This document shows positions 43,672 to 56,900 of a stretch of DNA of 64,000 nt, piece after piece. How positions within the stretch are numbered: position 1 is the first letter of the stretch; the number at the start of each line of letters is the position of its first letter. The position numbers were made by a program, and so were the translations under genes. The notes below the pieces were generated by a model. The model did not search any database. It saw only the letters and a program-made list of their open reading frames with translations, and was not told the DNA's origin. Source of the stretch: Heterodera schachtii (lineage: Eukaryota > Nematoda > Chromadorea > Rhabditida > Heteroderidae); contig SIJG01000120.1 of the NCBI GenBank assembly GCA_023374025.1, forward strand, positions 181,408 through 245,407, given 5' to 3'.

Positions 43672-46600
43672 TTGAACATTCTGATTTTATCATTGTAACT
43701 TTACAAACCAGAACATCATGATTTGTATCTTTGTTATTAAAACAAAATCAGAACTTTCTGATTTTGTCAGTGTAATTTTACAAGATCAGAACATTCTGGT
43801 TTTATCATTGTAATTGTACAAGATCAGAATTTCTGATTTCTATCTTTGTAATTAAGGAAAAACCAGAACATCTGATTTTCTATCTTTGTTATTAAAGCAA
43901 AATCAGAATATTCTGATTTTGTCATTGTAATTATACAAGATCAGAACATTCTGATTTTATCATTGTAATTGTACAAGATCAGAACATTCTGATTTTATCA
44001 TTGTAATTGTACAAGATCAGAATTTCTGATTTCTTGCTTTGTAATTAAAACAAAATCAAAACATTCTGATTTTGTCATTGTAATTATACAAGATTAGAAT
44101 ATTCTGATTTGTCATTGTAATTATACAAGATCAGAACATTCTGATTTCTTGCTTTGTAATTAAAACAAAATCCGAACTTTCTGATTTTGTCAGTGTAATT
44201 TTACAAGATCAGAACATTCTGATTTTATCATTGTAATTGTACAAGATCAGAATTTCTGATTTCTATCTTTGTAATTAAGGAAAAACCAGAACATCTGATT
44301 TTCTATCTTTGTTCTTAAACAAAATCAGAATATTCTGATTTTGTCAGTGTAATTTTACAAGATCAGAACATTCTGATTTTATCATTGTAATTGTACAAGA
44401 TCAGAATTTCTGATTTCTATCTTTGTAATTAAGGAAAAACCAGAACATCTGATTTTCTATCTTTGTTCTTAAACAAAATCAGAATATTCTGATTTTGTAA
44501 GTGTAATTTTACAAGATCAGAACAGTCTGATTTTATCATTGTAATTATACAAGACCAGAACATTATGATTTGCCATTGTAATTATACAAGTTCAGAACTT
44601 TCTGATTTTGTCATTGTAATTATACAAAATCAGAATATTCTAATTTGTCATTGTAATTATACAAATCAAAACATTCTGATTTTGTCTTTGTAATTAAAAC
44701 AAAATCCGAACTTTCTGATTTTGTCAGTGTAATTTTACAAGATCAGAACATTCTGATTTTATCATTGTAATTGTACAAGATCAGAATTTCTGATTTCTAT
44801 CTTTGTAATTAAGGAAAAACCAGAACATCTGATTTTCTATCTTTGTTCTTAAACAAAATCAGAATATTCTGATTTTGTCAGTGTAATTTTACAAGATCAG
44901 AACATTCTCATTTTATCATTGTAATTGTACAAGATCAGAATTTCTGATTTCTATCTTTGTAATTAAGGAAAAACCAGAACATCTGATTTTCTATCTTTGT
45001 TCTTAAACAAAATCAGAATATTCTGATTTTGTCAGTGTAATTTTACAAGATCAGAACATTCTCATTTTATCATTGTAATTGTACAAGATCAGAATTTCTG
45101 ATTTCTATCTTTGTAATTAAGGAAAAACCAGAACATCTGATTTTCTATCTTTGTTCTTAAACAAAATCAGAATATTCTGATTTTGTAAGTGTAATTTTAC
45201 AAGATCAGAACAGTCTGATTTTATCATTGTAATTATACAAGACCAGAACATTATGATTTGCCATTGTAATTATACAAGTTCAGAACTTTCTGATTTTGTC
45301 ATTGTAATTATACAAAATCAGAATATTCTAATTTGTCATTATAATTATACAAATCAAAACATTCTGATTTTGTCTTTGTAATTATATAAGATCAGAACCT
45401 TCTGATTTTATCATTGTAATTGTACAAGATCAGAATTTCTGATTTATATCTTTGTAATTAAGGAAAAACCAGAACATCTGATTTTCTATCTTTGTTATTA
45501 AAGCAAAATCAGAAAATTTTGATTTTGTCATTGTAATTATACAAGATCAGAACATTCTGATTTTATCATTGTAATTGTACAAGACCAGAACATTATGATT
45601 TGCCATTGTAATTATACAAGTTCAGAACTTTCTGATTTTGTCATTGTAATTATACAAAATCAGAATATTCTAATTTGTCATTGTAATTATACAAATCAAA
45701 ACATTCTGATTTTGTCTTTGTAATTAAAACAAAATCCGAACTTTCTGATTTTGTCAGTGTAATTTTACAAGATCAGAACATTCTGATTTTATCATTGTAA
45801 TTGTACAAGATCAGAATTTCTGATTTCTATCTTTGTAATTAAGGAAAAACCAGAACATCTGATTTTCTATCTTTGTTCTTAAACAAAATCAGAATATTCT
45901 GATTTTGTCAGTGTAATTTTACAAGATCAGAACATTCTCATTTTATCATTGTAATTGTACAAGATCAGAATTTCTGATTTCTATCTTTGTAATTAAGGAA
46001 AAACCAGAACATCTGATTTTCTATCTTTGTTCTTAAACAAAATCAGAATATTCTGATTTTGTCAGTGTAATTTTACAAGATCAGAACATTCTCATTTTAT
46101 CATTGTAATTGTACAAGATCAGAATTTCTGATTTCTATCTTTGTAATTAAGGAAAAACCAGAACATCTGATTTTCTATCTTTGTTCTTAAACAAAATCAG
46201 AATATTCTGATTTTGTAAGTGTAATTTTACAAGATCAGAACAGTCTGATTTTATCATTGTAATTATACAAGACCAGAACATTATGATTTGCCATTGTAAT
46301 TATACAAGTTCAGAACTTTCTGATTTTGTCATTGTAATTATACAAAATCAGAATATTCTAATTTGTCATTGTAATTATACAAATCAAAACATTCTGATTT
46401 TGTCTTTGTAATTATATAAGATCAGAACCTTCTGATTTTATCATTGTAATTGTACAAGATCAGAATTTCTGATTTATATCTTTGTAATTAAGGAAAAACC
46501 AGAACATCTGATTTTCTATCTTTGTTATTAAAGCAAAATCAGAAAATTTTGATTTTGTCATTGTAATTATACAAGATCAGAACATTCTGATTTTATCATT

Positions 46601-49600
46601 GTAATTGTACAAGATCAGAACATTCTGATTTTATCATTGTAATTGTACAAGATCAGAATTTCTGATTTCTTGCTTTGTAATTAAAACAAAATCCGAATAT
46701 TCTGATTTTGTCATTGTAATTATACAAGATCAGAACATTCTGATTTTATCATTGTAATTGTACAAGACCAGAACATTCTGATTTTTCATTGTAATTATAC
46801 AAGATCAGACCATTCTGATTTGTCATTGTAATTATACAAATCAAAACATTCTGATTTTGTCATTGTAATTATACAAGATTAGAATATTCTGATTTGTCAT
46901 TGTAATTATACAAGATCAGAACATTCTGATTTCTTGCTTTGTAATTAAAACAAAATCCGAACTTTCTGATTTTGTCATTGTAATTGTACAAGATCAGAAT
47001 TTCTGATTTCTATCTTTGTAATTAAGGAAAAACCAGAACATCTGATTTTCTATCTTTGTTCTTAAACAAAATCAGAATATTCTGATTTTGTAAGTGTAAT
47101 TTTACAAGATCAGAACAGTCTGATTTTATCATTGTAATTATACAAGACCAGAACATTATGATTTGCCATTGTAATTATACAAGTTCAGAACTTTCTGATT
47201 TTGTCATTGTAATTATACAAAATCAGAATATTCTAATTTGTCATTGTAATTATACAAATCAAAACATTCTGATTTTGTCTTTGTAATTATATAAGATCAG
47301 AACCTTCTGATTTTATCATTGTAATTGTACAAGATCAGAATTTCTGATTTATATCTTTGTAATTAAGGAAAAACCAGAACATCTGATTTTCTATCTTTGT
47401 TATTAAAGCAAAATCAGAAAATTTTGATTTTGTCATTGTAATTATACAAGATCAGAACATTCTGATTTTATCATTGTAATTGTACAAGATCAGAACATTC
47501 TGATTTTATCATTGTAATTGTACAAGATCAGAATTTCTGATTTCTTGCTTTGTAATTAAAACAAAATCCGAATATTCTGATTTTGTCATTGTAATTATAC
47601 AAGATCAGAACATTCTGATTTTATCATTGTAATTGTACAAGACCAGAACATTCTGATTTTTCATTGTAATTATACAAGATCAGACCATTCTGATTTGTCA
47701 TTGTAATTATACAAATCAAAACATTCTGATTTTGTCATTGTAATTATACAAGATTAGAATATTCTGATTTGTCATTGTAATTATACAAGATCAGAACATT
47801 CTGATTTCTTGCTTTGTAATTATACAAGATTAGAATATTCTGATTTGTCATTGTAATTATACAAGATCAGAATATTCTAATTTGTCATTGTAATTATACA
47901 AATCAAAACATTCTGATTTTGTCTTTGTAATTATATAAGATCAGAACCTTCTGATTTTATCATTGTAATTGTACAAGATCAGAATTTCTGATTTATATCT
48001 TTGTAATTAAGGAAAAACCAGAACATCTGATTTTCTATCTTTGTTATTAAAGCAAAATCAGAAAATTTTGATTTTGTCATTGTAATTATACAAGATCAGA
48101 ACATTCTGATTTTATCATTGTAATTGTACAAGATCAGAACATTCTGATTTTATCATTGTAATTGTACAAGATCAGAATTTCTGATTTCTTGCTTTGTAAT
48201 TAAAACAAAATCCGAATATTCTGATTTTGTCATTGTAATTATACAAGATCAGAACATTCTGATTTTATCATTGTAATTGTACAAGACCAGAACATTCTGA
48301 TTTTTCATTGTAATTATACAAGATCAGAACATTCTGATTTGTCATTGTAATTATACAAATCAAAACATTCTGATTTTGTCATTGTAATTATACAAGATCA
48401 GAATATTCTGATTTGTCATTGTAATTATACAAATCAAAACATTCTGATTTTGTCATTGTAATTATACAAGATTAGAATATTCTGATTTGTCATTGTAATT
48501 ATACAAGATCAGACCATTCTGATTTGTCATTGTAATTATACAAATCAAAACATTCTGATTTTATCATTGTAATTGTACAAGATCAGAATTTCTGATTTAT
48601 ATCTTTGTAATTAAGGAAAAACCAGAACATCTGATTTTCTATCTTTGTTATTAAAGCAAAATCAGAAAATTTTGATTTTGTCATTGTAATTATACAAGAT
48701 CAGAACATTCTGATTTTATCATTGTAATTGTACAAGATCAGAACATTCTGATTTTATCATTGTAATTGTACAAGATCAGAATTTCTGATTTCTTGCTTTG
48801 TAATTAAAACAAAATCCGAATATTCTGATTTTGTCATTGTAATTATACAAGATCAGAACATTCTGATTTTATCATTGTAATTGTACAAGACCAGAACATT
48901 CTGATTTTTCATTGTAATTATACAAGATCAGACCATTCTGATTTGTCATTGTAATTATACAAATCAAAACATTCTGATTTTGTCATTGTAATTATACAAG
49001 ATTAGAATATTCTGATTTGTCATTGTAATTATACAAGATCAGAACATTCTGATTTCTTGCTTTGTAATTAAAACAAAATCCGAACTTTCTGATTTTGTCA
49101 GTGTAATTTTACAAGATCAGAACATTCTGATTTTATCATTGTAATTGTACAAGATCAGAATTTCTGATTTCTATCTTTGTAATTAAGGAAAAACCAGAAC
49201 ATCTGATTTTCTATCTTTGTTCTTAAACAAAATCAGAATATTCTGATTTTGTAAGTGTAATTTTACAAGATCAGAACAGTCTGATTTTATCATTGTAATT
49301 ATACAAGACCAGAACATTATGATTTGCCATTGTAATTATACAAGTTCAGAACTTTCTGATTTTGTCATTGTAATTATACAAAATCAGAATATTCTAATTT
49401 GTCATTGTAATTATACAAATCAAAACATTCTGATTTTGTCTTTGTAATTATATAAGATCAGAACCTTCTGATTTTATCATTGTAATTGTACAAGATCAGA
49501 ATTTCTGATTTCTATCTTTGTAATTAAGGAAAAACCAGAACATCTGATTTTCTATCTTTGTTCTTAAACAAAATCAGAATATTCTGATTTTGTAAGTGTA

Positions 49601-50602
49601 ATTTTACAAGATCAGAACAGTCTGATTTTATCATTGTAATTATACAAGACCAGAACATTCTGATTTGCCATTGTAATTATACAAGTTCAGAACTTACTGA
49701 TTTTGTCATTGTAATTATACAAAATCAGAATATTCTAATTTGTCATTGTAATTATACAAATCAAAACATTCTGATTTTGTCATTGTAATTATACAAGATC
49801 AGAACTTTCTGATTTATTGCTTTGTAATTAAAGTAAAATCACCTGATTTTGTCTTTGTAATTGTACAAGATCAGAACATTCTGATTTTTCATTGTAATTC
49901 TATAAGACCAGAACATCTGATTTTCTATCTTTGTTCTTAAAGCAAAATCCGAATATTCTGATTTTATCATTGTAATTGTACAAGATCAGAACATTCTGAT
50001 TTTTCATTGTAATTATATAAGACCAGAACATTCTGATTTCTTGCTTTGTAATTAAAGTAAATCATCTGATTTTTCATTGTAATTATATAAGACCAGAACA
50101 TTCTGATTTATTGCTTTGTAATTAAACTAAATCATCTGATTTTGTCATTATAATTATATTATACAAGATTAGAACCTTCTTATTTTTTATTTTAATTATA
50201 TAAGACCAGAACATTCTGATTTGTCATTTTAATTATACAAATCAAAACATTCTGATTTTGTCATTGTAATTATATTATACAAGATTAGAACATTCTGATT
50301 TTTCATTATAATTATATAAGACCAGAACATTCTGATTTCTTGCTTTGTAATTAAAGTAAATCATCTGATTTTTCATTGTAATTATATAAGACCAGAACAT
50401 TCTGATTTATTGCTTTGTAATTAAAGTAAATCATCTGATTTTGTCATTGTAATTATATTATACAAGATTAGAACTTTCTGATTTTTCATTGTAATTCTAT
50501 AAGACCAGAACATTCTGATTTTTATCTTTGTAATTAAAGCTAAATCAGAAAACTCCGATTTTCTATCATTGTAATTAAGGCAAAATCAGAACAATTAAGA
50601 TT
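43672..50602 (+). repeat. Satellite array 2, about 6.9 kb with higher-order repeats
   Basis: About 190 monomers of the same family as array 1, mostly in one orientation. Monomer variants (GATCAGAATTTCTGATT, CAGAACATCTGATT, AATCAGAATATTCTGATT) recur in fixed order. Blocks of about 140 bp and about 1.03 kb repeat (for example 44686 onward versus 45713 onward). The end toward 50.1-50.5 kb is more divergent. No gene inside. Confidence 0.93.
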
Positions 50603-50962
50603 TCCATTCTTTTTGTTCTATTTTTCTGCTCCGATTTCAATTTGAAAATTAAAAATACAAATAAATCCGTTAACAATAGAATCAAAAAGACTAAAAATCG
50701 GTTGAAAATGTATGAAATGTGCTTTTATTATAAATTTATTTATTGGAATATAAAGGTTATGGAAATTGAAAATTATGGATATATTCTTTTTTTGAAAAAA
50801 TCCAAGAATGAGTGATCATATGTATACTTTCTTGAAAAATTATTAAAAATTGAAATCGTACGAACATTTGAAAATGAAAGAAATAAATTGGAGAAATAAT
50901 TTGGTGGATTTAAATTGGAAAGATTTAAAAAAAATAAATGAATTTGCATTAAATAAAGATAA

Positions 50963-53900
50963 TTACTTTCCATGCCTTATCCCTTTCTTTGCGAGTTGAT
51001 CCTCCAAATATTCTAATCTTTCAAACAGCCGAGCTTCAGAGCTTATATATTCTGCTGTTAGACGAGCAAGGCTTAAATAATTTTAAAAAATATTCATTTT
51101 TAACTTATTTTAATTTACTAAATGCCATTTTGTTAAAAATTATTGGCAAAATCTGCCAACGACCAAAAATTTCTGGGCAGGCATTTAGACCATAAAAGCC
51201 TGAAATTGAAAAAATGGCTTCAGGATAGCACATAAAAAAACGTTTTCTTTCTTTTCAAGTCCTTAACAGTTCGGTATAATACATAAAACTCAAAAAATTC
51301 CGTCCTTATTTAAAGGCACGAACTTAATAGGTGCTAGGTCGTTTCGTCAAAATCTTCCATTTTAGCTTTTTTCGACAAAACATGGTATAAATTTCCTTAA
51401 AAGCAACCAAGTTGAACATTGTTGCTAACACTCGATAGCTCAGCTATTTCTATATTAGCCTGCAATTTCAAATAAAATTATTCAAATTTTTACAGTCTGA
51501 TAGATAAATACCTGGGCTATTGAACAATAGCAAAAATATAATTGATTATTATGTCATGTTTTGTTGAAAAAGTATTTAAAATAGCGAATTTTACGAAACG
51601 GCCTAGCACCTTTGTGTATATATATAAGTACCGGTTTTGCAATTTTTCAACATGCGTCCGCAGGTTGCACAACTGTTTTTCCTCCGATTTGCTCTCGTCA
51701 TGCAAATTTTGGGCCAAATTTTCGTCCAAAAGCCCATCCTTCAGCAACAGTTCACACCCCTTTTGCATCAACAATTTTTTGGCCTCCGGATACTCGCGCA
51801 GCGCGGCCCATAAATCCGCTTTTTTCAACACGAACAAATCGGTGTAGCCAACGGAACGGATGCTGGCGGAACGGCGATTGCCATGTTTGCTGCCTTGGCA
51901 AAAAATTTGGGGAAAATTTTTTGTAAATTTATTACGAAATTTTTTATTTTTCAGGGTTTTAAAATTACAACGCTATTATTTATAAACAAATGTATAGGTC
52001 GAGCAGGATTAATCTTTGTGGATAAATTTCAAATAACTTTTTTTAATATTTAATAAAAATTTAAAAATTATTTAGTATTAATCAAAGGAATTATTTAAAT
52101 TTATAAGTATTTACTATATGAAAGTGTAAATTTATAGTTCTATAAGTATAATTTGTTTTGGATTAATTCAAAAAATTAATACCATTTATTTAATGTGTTT
52201 TTAATTTATATTTTAATTTTTTAAATAAAATATTACCTGGTATATTGAGAAGGCTGAGTTCACCGAAAACAGCTCCTTCAACTAATGTGTGAAAAATTTT
52301 AACTCCATCATCAGCAACCACTTGAAGACGACCTTTTTTGACAATATACTGAAAAATTAATTAAAATAGAAAAAGAATAATTAAAAAAGCAATTAGATAT
52401 AATTTTATATTATTATTTTTCTATTTATTAGTAAAATTATTTACTTAATTTATGTATTAAAATTAATAAATGCACCATTTCTCGTCCAACGTCGCCTTTC
52501 CTGCAGACATAGTCTTTTGGACTAAAAACCTAAAAAACAAACTTTTTTTAAATTAATTAATTAATTTATTTGTTTTTACTTGTAACTCCAATTTTAGCAC
52601 TAATTCGCCCAAGAGTCCAGATTCACAATCCTTAAACATATAGTATTTTAAAATTACTCTTTTTTATTTGGACATATATTTTTATAGAAACTATAAAATT
52701 TATTTAAAGAAAAATATTTAATATAGCCTTAAATTTTTATTTATAATATTTTTTTGTTCTTTTAACAATTAAAATTATTCTTTTAATATAAAAATTTAAA
52801 CTAACAATTAAATTAAATCATAATAAAATTTTTATTTAAATTTAAATAATTTTTTTGCGACCTGAAAAAGTCGGACTTTGCGCAACGTCTCAAAATGGAC
52901 ATGCATCGCAATTTCGGCTTGCAATTTTGTCGGCAAAAGCTTCAAAACTTCCTGATCATCACGGCCACCCATTGCCTGTTTATTCTCCCACAAATAATCA
53001 AACCATTTGCCAATTCGATGGACCAACTAAAAATAGGCAAAAAATAAAATTAAAATAATTTTAAATATTTATTAATTTAATTATTTTTCAAATTGTATTT
53101 GGTAACCTTTTTACCGACCGACCGATGCTTCATAAAAGATTTCACTTTGTCAATGTTTGTCTGAAAATCCAATCGCGCCGAGCCAGCATTTGTGATCAGA
53201 CTTTGAAAATATGGAAAAATTTATAATGAAAACACAAAACATGTGTAATTATTAATTAAATTTAATTCAATAATTACCATAAAAATAGTGCTATTTATCG
53301 TGAATTTAAATATATTTGTACAGAGCTGCGATAGCCCAACTTTATCATTTTAGTATTCTTTTTGGCCATTTTTTCCCAAAATTGTAATTTTGTCCCAATA
53401 ATTAAAAATTTGCAGCAAAATTTCAAAATATTTTCCATGTCAGCGCCTATGGCTGCATTGCCGTAATTTATTTCATGGGTATTTAAAATTTGATTTAAAA
53501 TTACATAACATTGTTTAATGCTGTATTTTTCTTTCAAAGCCGATAGAAAAAAAAAGCATTTTGTTGAAGAATGGATTTTAGAGTTATGTACTGTTGTATT
53601 ATTAAAATGTCGTTTATTTTTAACACCCATGTCGCCAAATAATAACTAATAATTTTAAAAACTTGAAATATTTATTTGATTTTAAAATAAAAATTTCAAA
53701 ATTTTAAATTAAATGAACATTATTATTTTTCCATTCTCACGTGCCAACATTGCCGACTGTTGTTGCAAAAACCAAAACGCCAAACAACAAATCGGCACAA
53801 ACAATGGCAAATTCGACACTTTTTATTGGCCATGGCACTTCGCCAATTGCGGTTAGCATCAGTGTTGACCAATAAAAGCTGTACAAATAACGACGGCCCA

Positions 53901-56900
53901 ATGTGTCCAAAGTGCCACTGAATTTTTTTAAAATAAATATTAATTTTAGAAAATAAATTTTCTTAAATTTTAGTTAAAACGCGCAGAAAAGCGGCACAAA
54001 TCGCGGGTCAGGCATTTAAAAAAATATAGAAAATTTATGAATTTTCAAAAACTTGTTGACGCTTAATGCTATTTTTACGATTTTAGCCAGAATAAAATTT
54101 TTGTATTTTTGGGCTCGCCTGTACTAATTTTTTTATACTATAAAATATATTAAAAACAATTTTTAATTTGTTAAACTATAATAACAAAAAAAAATCATTA
54201 AAAAAATACTTTTAAAGTTTTTCAAAACAAAATTCAATTTTTACTAAATTTTCATTTCCGAACTTACGGTGGCAAACTTTGAATGTTGGCGTACCCATAG
54301 ACCCAACTTGTTGAGCCAAAACCGATCAAATAGGAGACCAAAAAGTAGAAGCACGCATTCCAATGGATCAGCACCAAAATGTATAGGAAAACGCACAGCA
54401 AACGAAAAATATTCGGCCTTGACATTCTTAAATTTATTAATTTTTTATTCTGAATACAATTAGAATGAGCCCGGAGTATCTTTTGAAAATTTCACCCCGG
54501 CTCTGGACCCAGAAAACTGGGACTCAGTCTTAAATATCTCACTCGGGCCAGATGGGTTTTTCCCGACTTAATGGCAAGTCGTAGGCCAATTGAATATTAA
54601 AAATGTTTAATCTAATATTTATAAACTAAAAAATTGTTTTTTTTTTTTAAATTTCATTAGAATTTACTAATGATAATAGAATAAAAAATTCTATAATATT
54701 TTCGCGCAAATAATCAGAAATCCTTGATAAAGTTGATAAAGCAATTTTGCAAAAATTTAAGTTTTTAGGCTTTTTATATTATGATTTGTGAAATTTTTTC
54801 AAATATTAATTTTACCTTATCATTCTTATTCAAATAAATTGTTATAAACAAATAAAAAAATATGTATTTTTTTTTTTGTAAATTTACCGCATTTCCGTGG
54901 CATTCTGAAAGGCCAAAGGCCGATCAATTCTGATCAGTCGGTTAAATCGAAAGCATGGATTTGTAGTTTTAAATGCCAATTCAAACACATAATCAAAGGG
55001 CAAACAACTGATCAGGTCAATCCAGCGCATGTTGTCCTTCTTATAACGCCGTTTGATCTTTGTCACGTCCCGTACCATTAAGCCTTGGTCCATATATCCT
55101 GGAAATTAAAAAAAAATATTTTCAATGAAATAAATTTTATTAATTATGGAGATATTTCATTTAAATATTGGTTTAAAAAAATGTTTTTTCCAATTAAAAA
55201 GTAAAGCAAAAATAAATGATTTAAATCTGTTTAATAGAAAATGTTATATTATTCAAATTATATATAAAATTAATTAATAAATAAAATTAATTTAAAATTT
55301 AATAAGAAAAATTTCAAAATAAAATATTTCATTTTATACTTTTTTATAAAAAAAAGAATTATTGAATTAATATAATGAATTTACTATATTTAATTAATCT
55401 TCTAATTAATTGCCTGTTCTTGCACGAACGAATGAATCAATGACATAAATTATGTCAAATATTATATCAAGAAAAATAAAAATCAACAGGCATGCGAATG
55501 ACACTGATTGGCTGTCAATGAAAACGCAACGGTAAACAATTAACTAAATTTAAAAAATTAAATAGCAAAATCCAATTAAAAATAAAATAATAACTTACAA
55601 GCAAATTGTAACAGTATGCCAACGTAACAATGCCAAGCCAACGGTAATAGTAATCCCGGCTCGGTTCCAACACAAATTTGTCACGAAAAAATTCCCATTT
55701 TGATAGGCCATCCCAGGTAAAAACTTTTGTAGCATTGCCTGAAAAACAAAAACATTAAATTAATTATTTTACTCAAAAATTAAAAAATATTTAAATAAAT
55801 TAAAGAAAAAATACTAAATTTTTACTTAAATCGCATGATTTCTCTTGCTGCACACTGTCGGATGTGCTGATGCCGAATTTGGTAAAAAATGCCAGTTGTT
55901 CTCGTTCCAATGCCACATCTGCTACACGGACCTTGCTCATTAGGCTTAGTCCCTATAAATTTAAAATTTTTATTTTTGAAGAATTTCTTTGAATTTTTTG
56001 GGTTGATATAAATAATTTAATAAATAATATTTTTGTTTGAAAATGCTTCCATAAAAATAATCATTGAATGAGATTGGGGCAAGTAAAATTAGCAGAGCAA
56101 TTTATCCGTTTACAACTGACGTAAGCGAATAAAATCTTAGCATTTATTGTTAATTAATTGTGATCATTAAAGCAATTTTTTAGTTTCAAATAAGAAGGAT
56201 GAAAAAAGATTAATAAATATATCCGGAATTTTTTTTTTTTTTTTGTCCATGTTTCCAGGTTTATATCCATATTTCGGCATATTCCCCAAAAATTCGAAAA
56301 ACAACCCCATAAAGATGGTAAATATTCGGAAATTAAAAAACGCGCCACTAAAATCGACAAATTTTGGAAAAATACCAAAATTTATGCAAAAAAATTTTTC
56401 ATGGTGAAAGTTCGCGTAAACATGAATTTTTTTTGCAAAAACTTACTTTTGCAATTTTTTTTCAAAGTTATATTTTTCAGTAATTAATAAAGAGGAGGAT
56501 TCAATTATGGGATTAAAATTCATTTATTAAAATGATTTTTTCCTTTACAAAAAATTCTTAGGGTTTAAAATTTTTTTCAAAAAGGGCCTTCATATGAGTA
56601 TTAAAAGATTAACACCGGTTTTCTACTTTTCGAGATATTAGAAATTTAAAAAAACTTTAAAAAATAAAAAATAATAAAAATTTACAAAAAAAAATGAAAA
56701 AGGTCTCACCCAATCTTATAAATCATATAAACTTTGCAAAAGTAAATAATTTTTTTTTCAATTTTTCCCTTTTTTATTTCAATAAAAGAGTATTTTCAAT
56801 TTTTTGTTGCTCTAAATTTTCCTCATTTTTGGTCAATATTTTCTTAAATATTTTTGCATTGTTGCTAAAATATTTATTTAAATATTTCGGGATTTTTTGT

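Noticed and set aside
53295..53630. 111-codon minus-strand open frame inside the channel gene
   Set aside because: It lies wholly within an intron whose flanking exons join in phase without it, and has no similarity to channel sequence.
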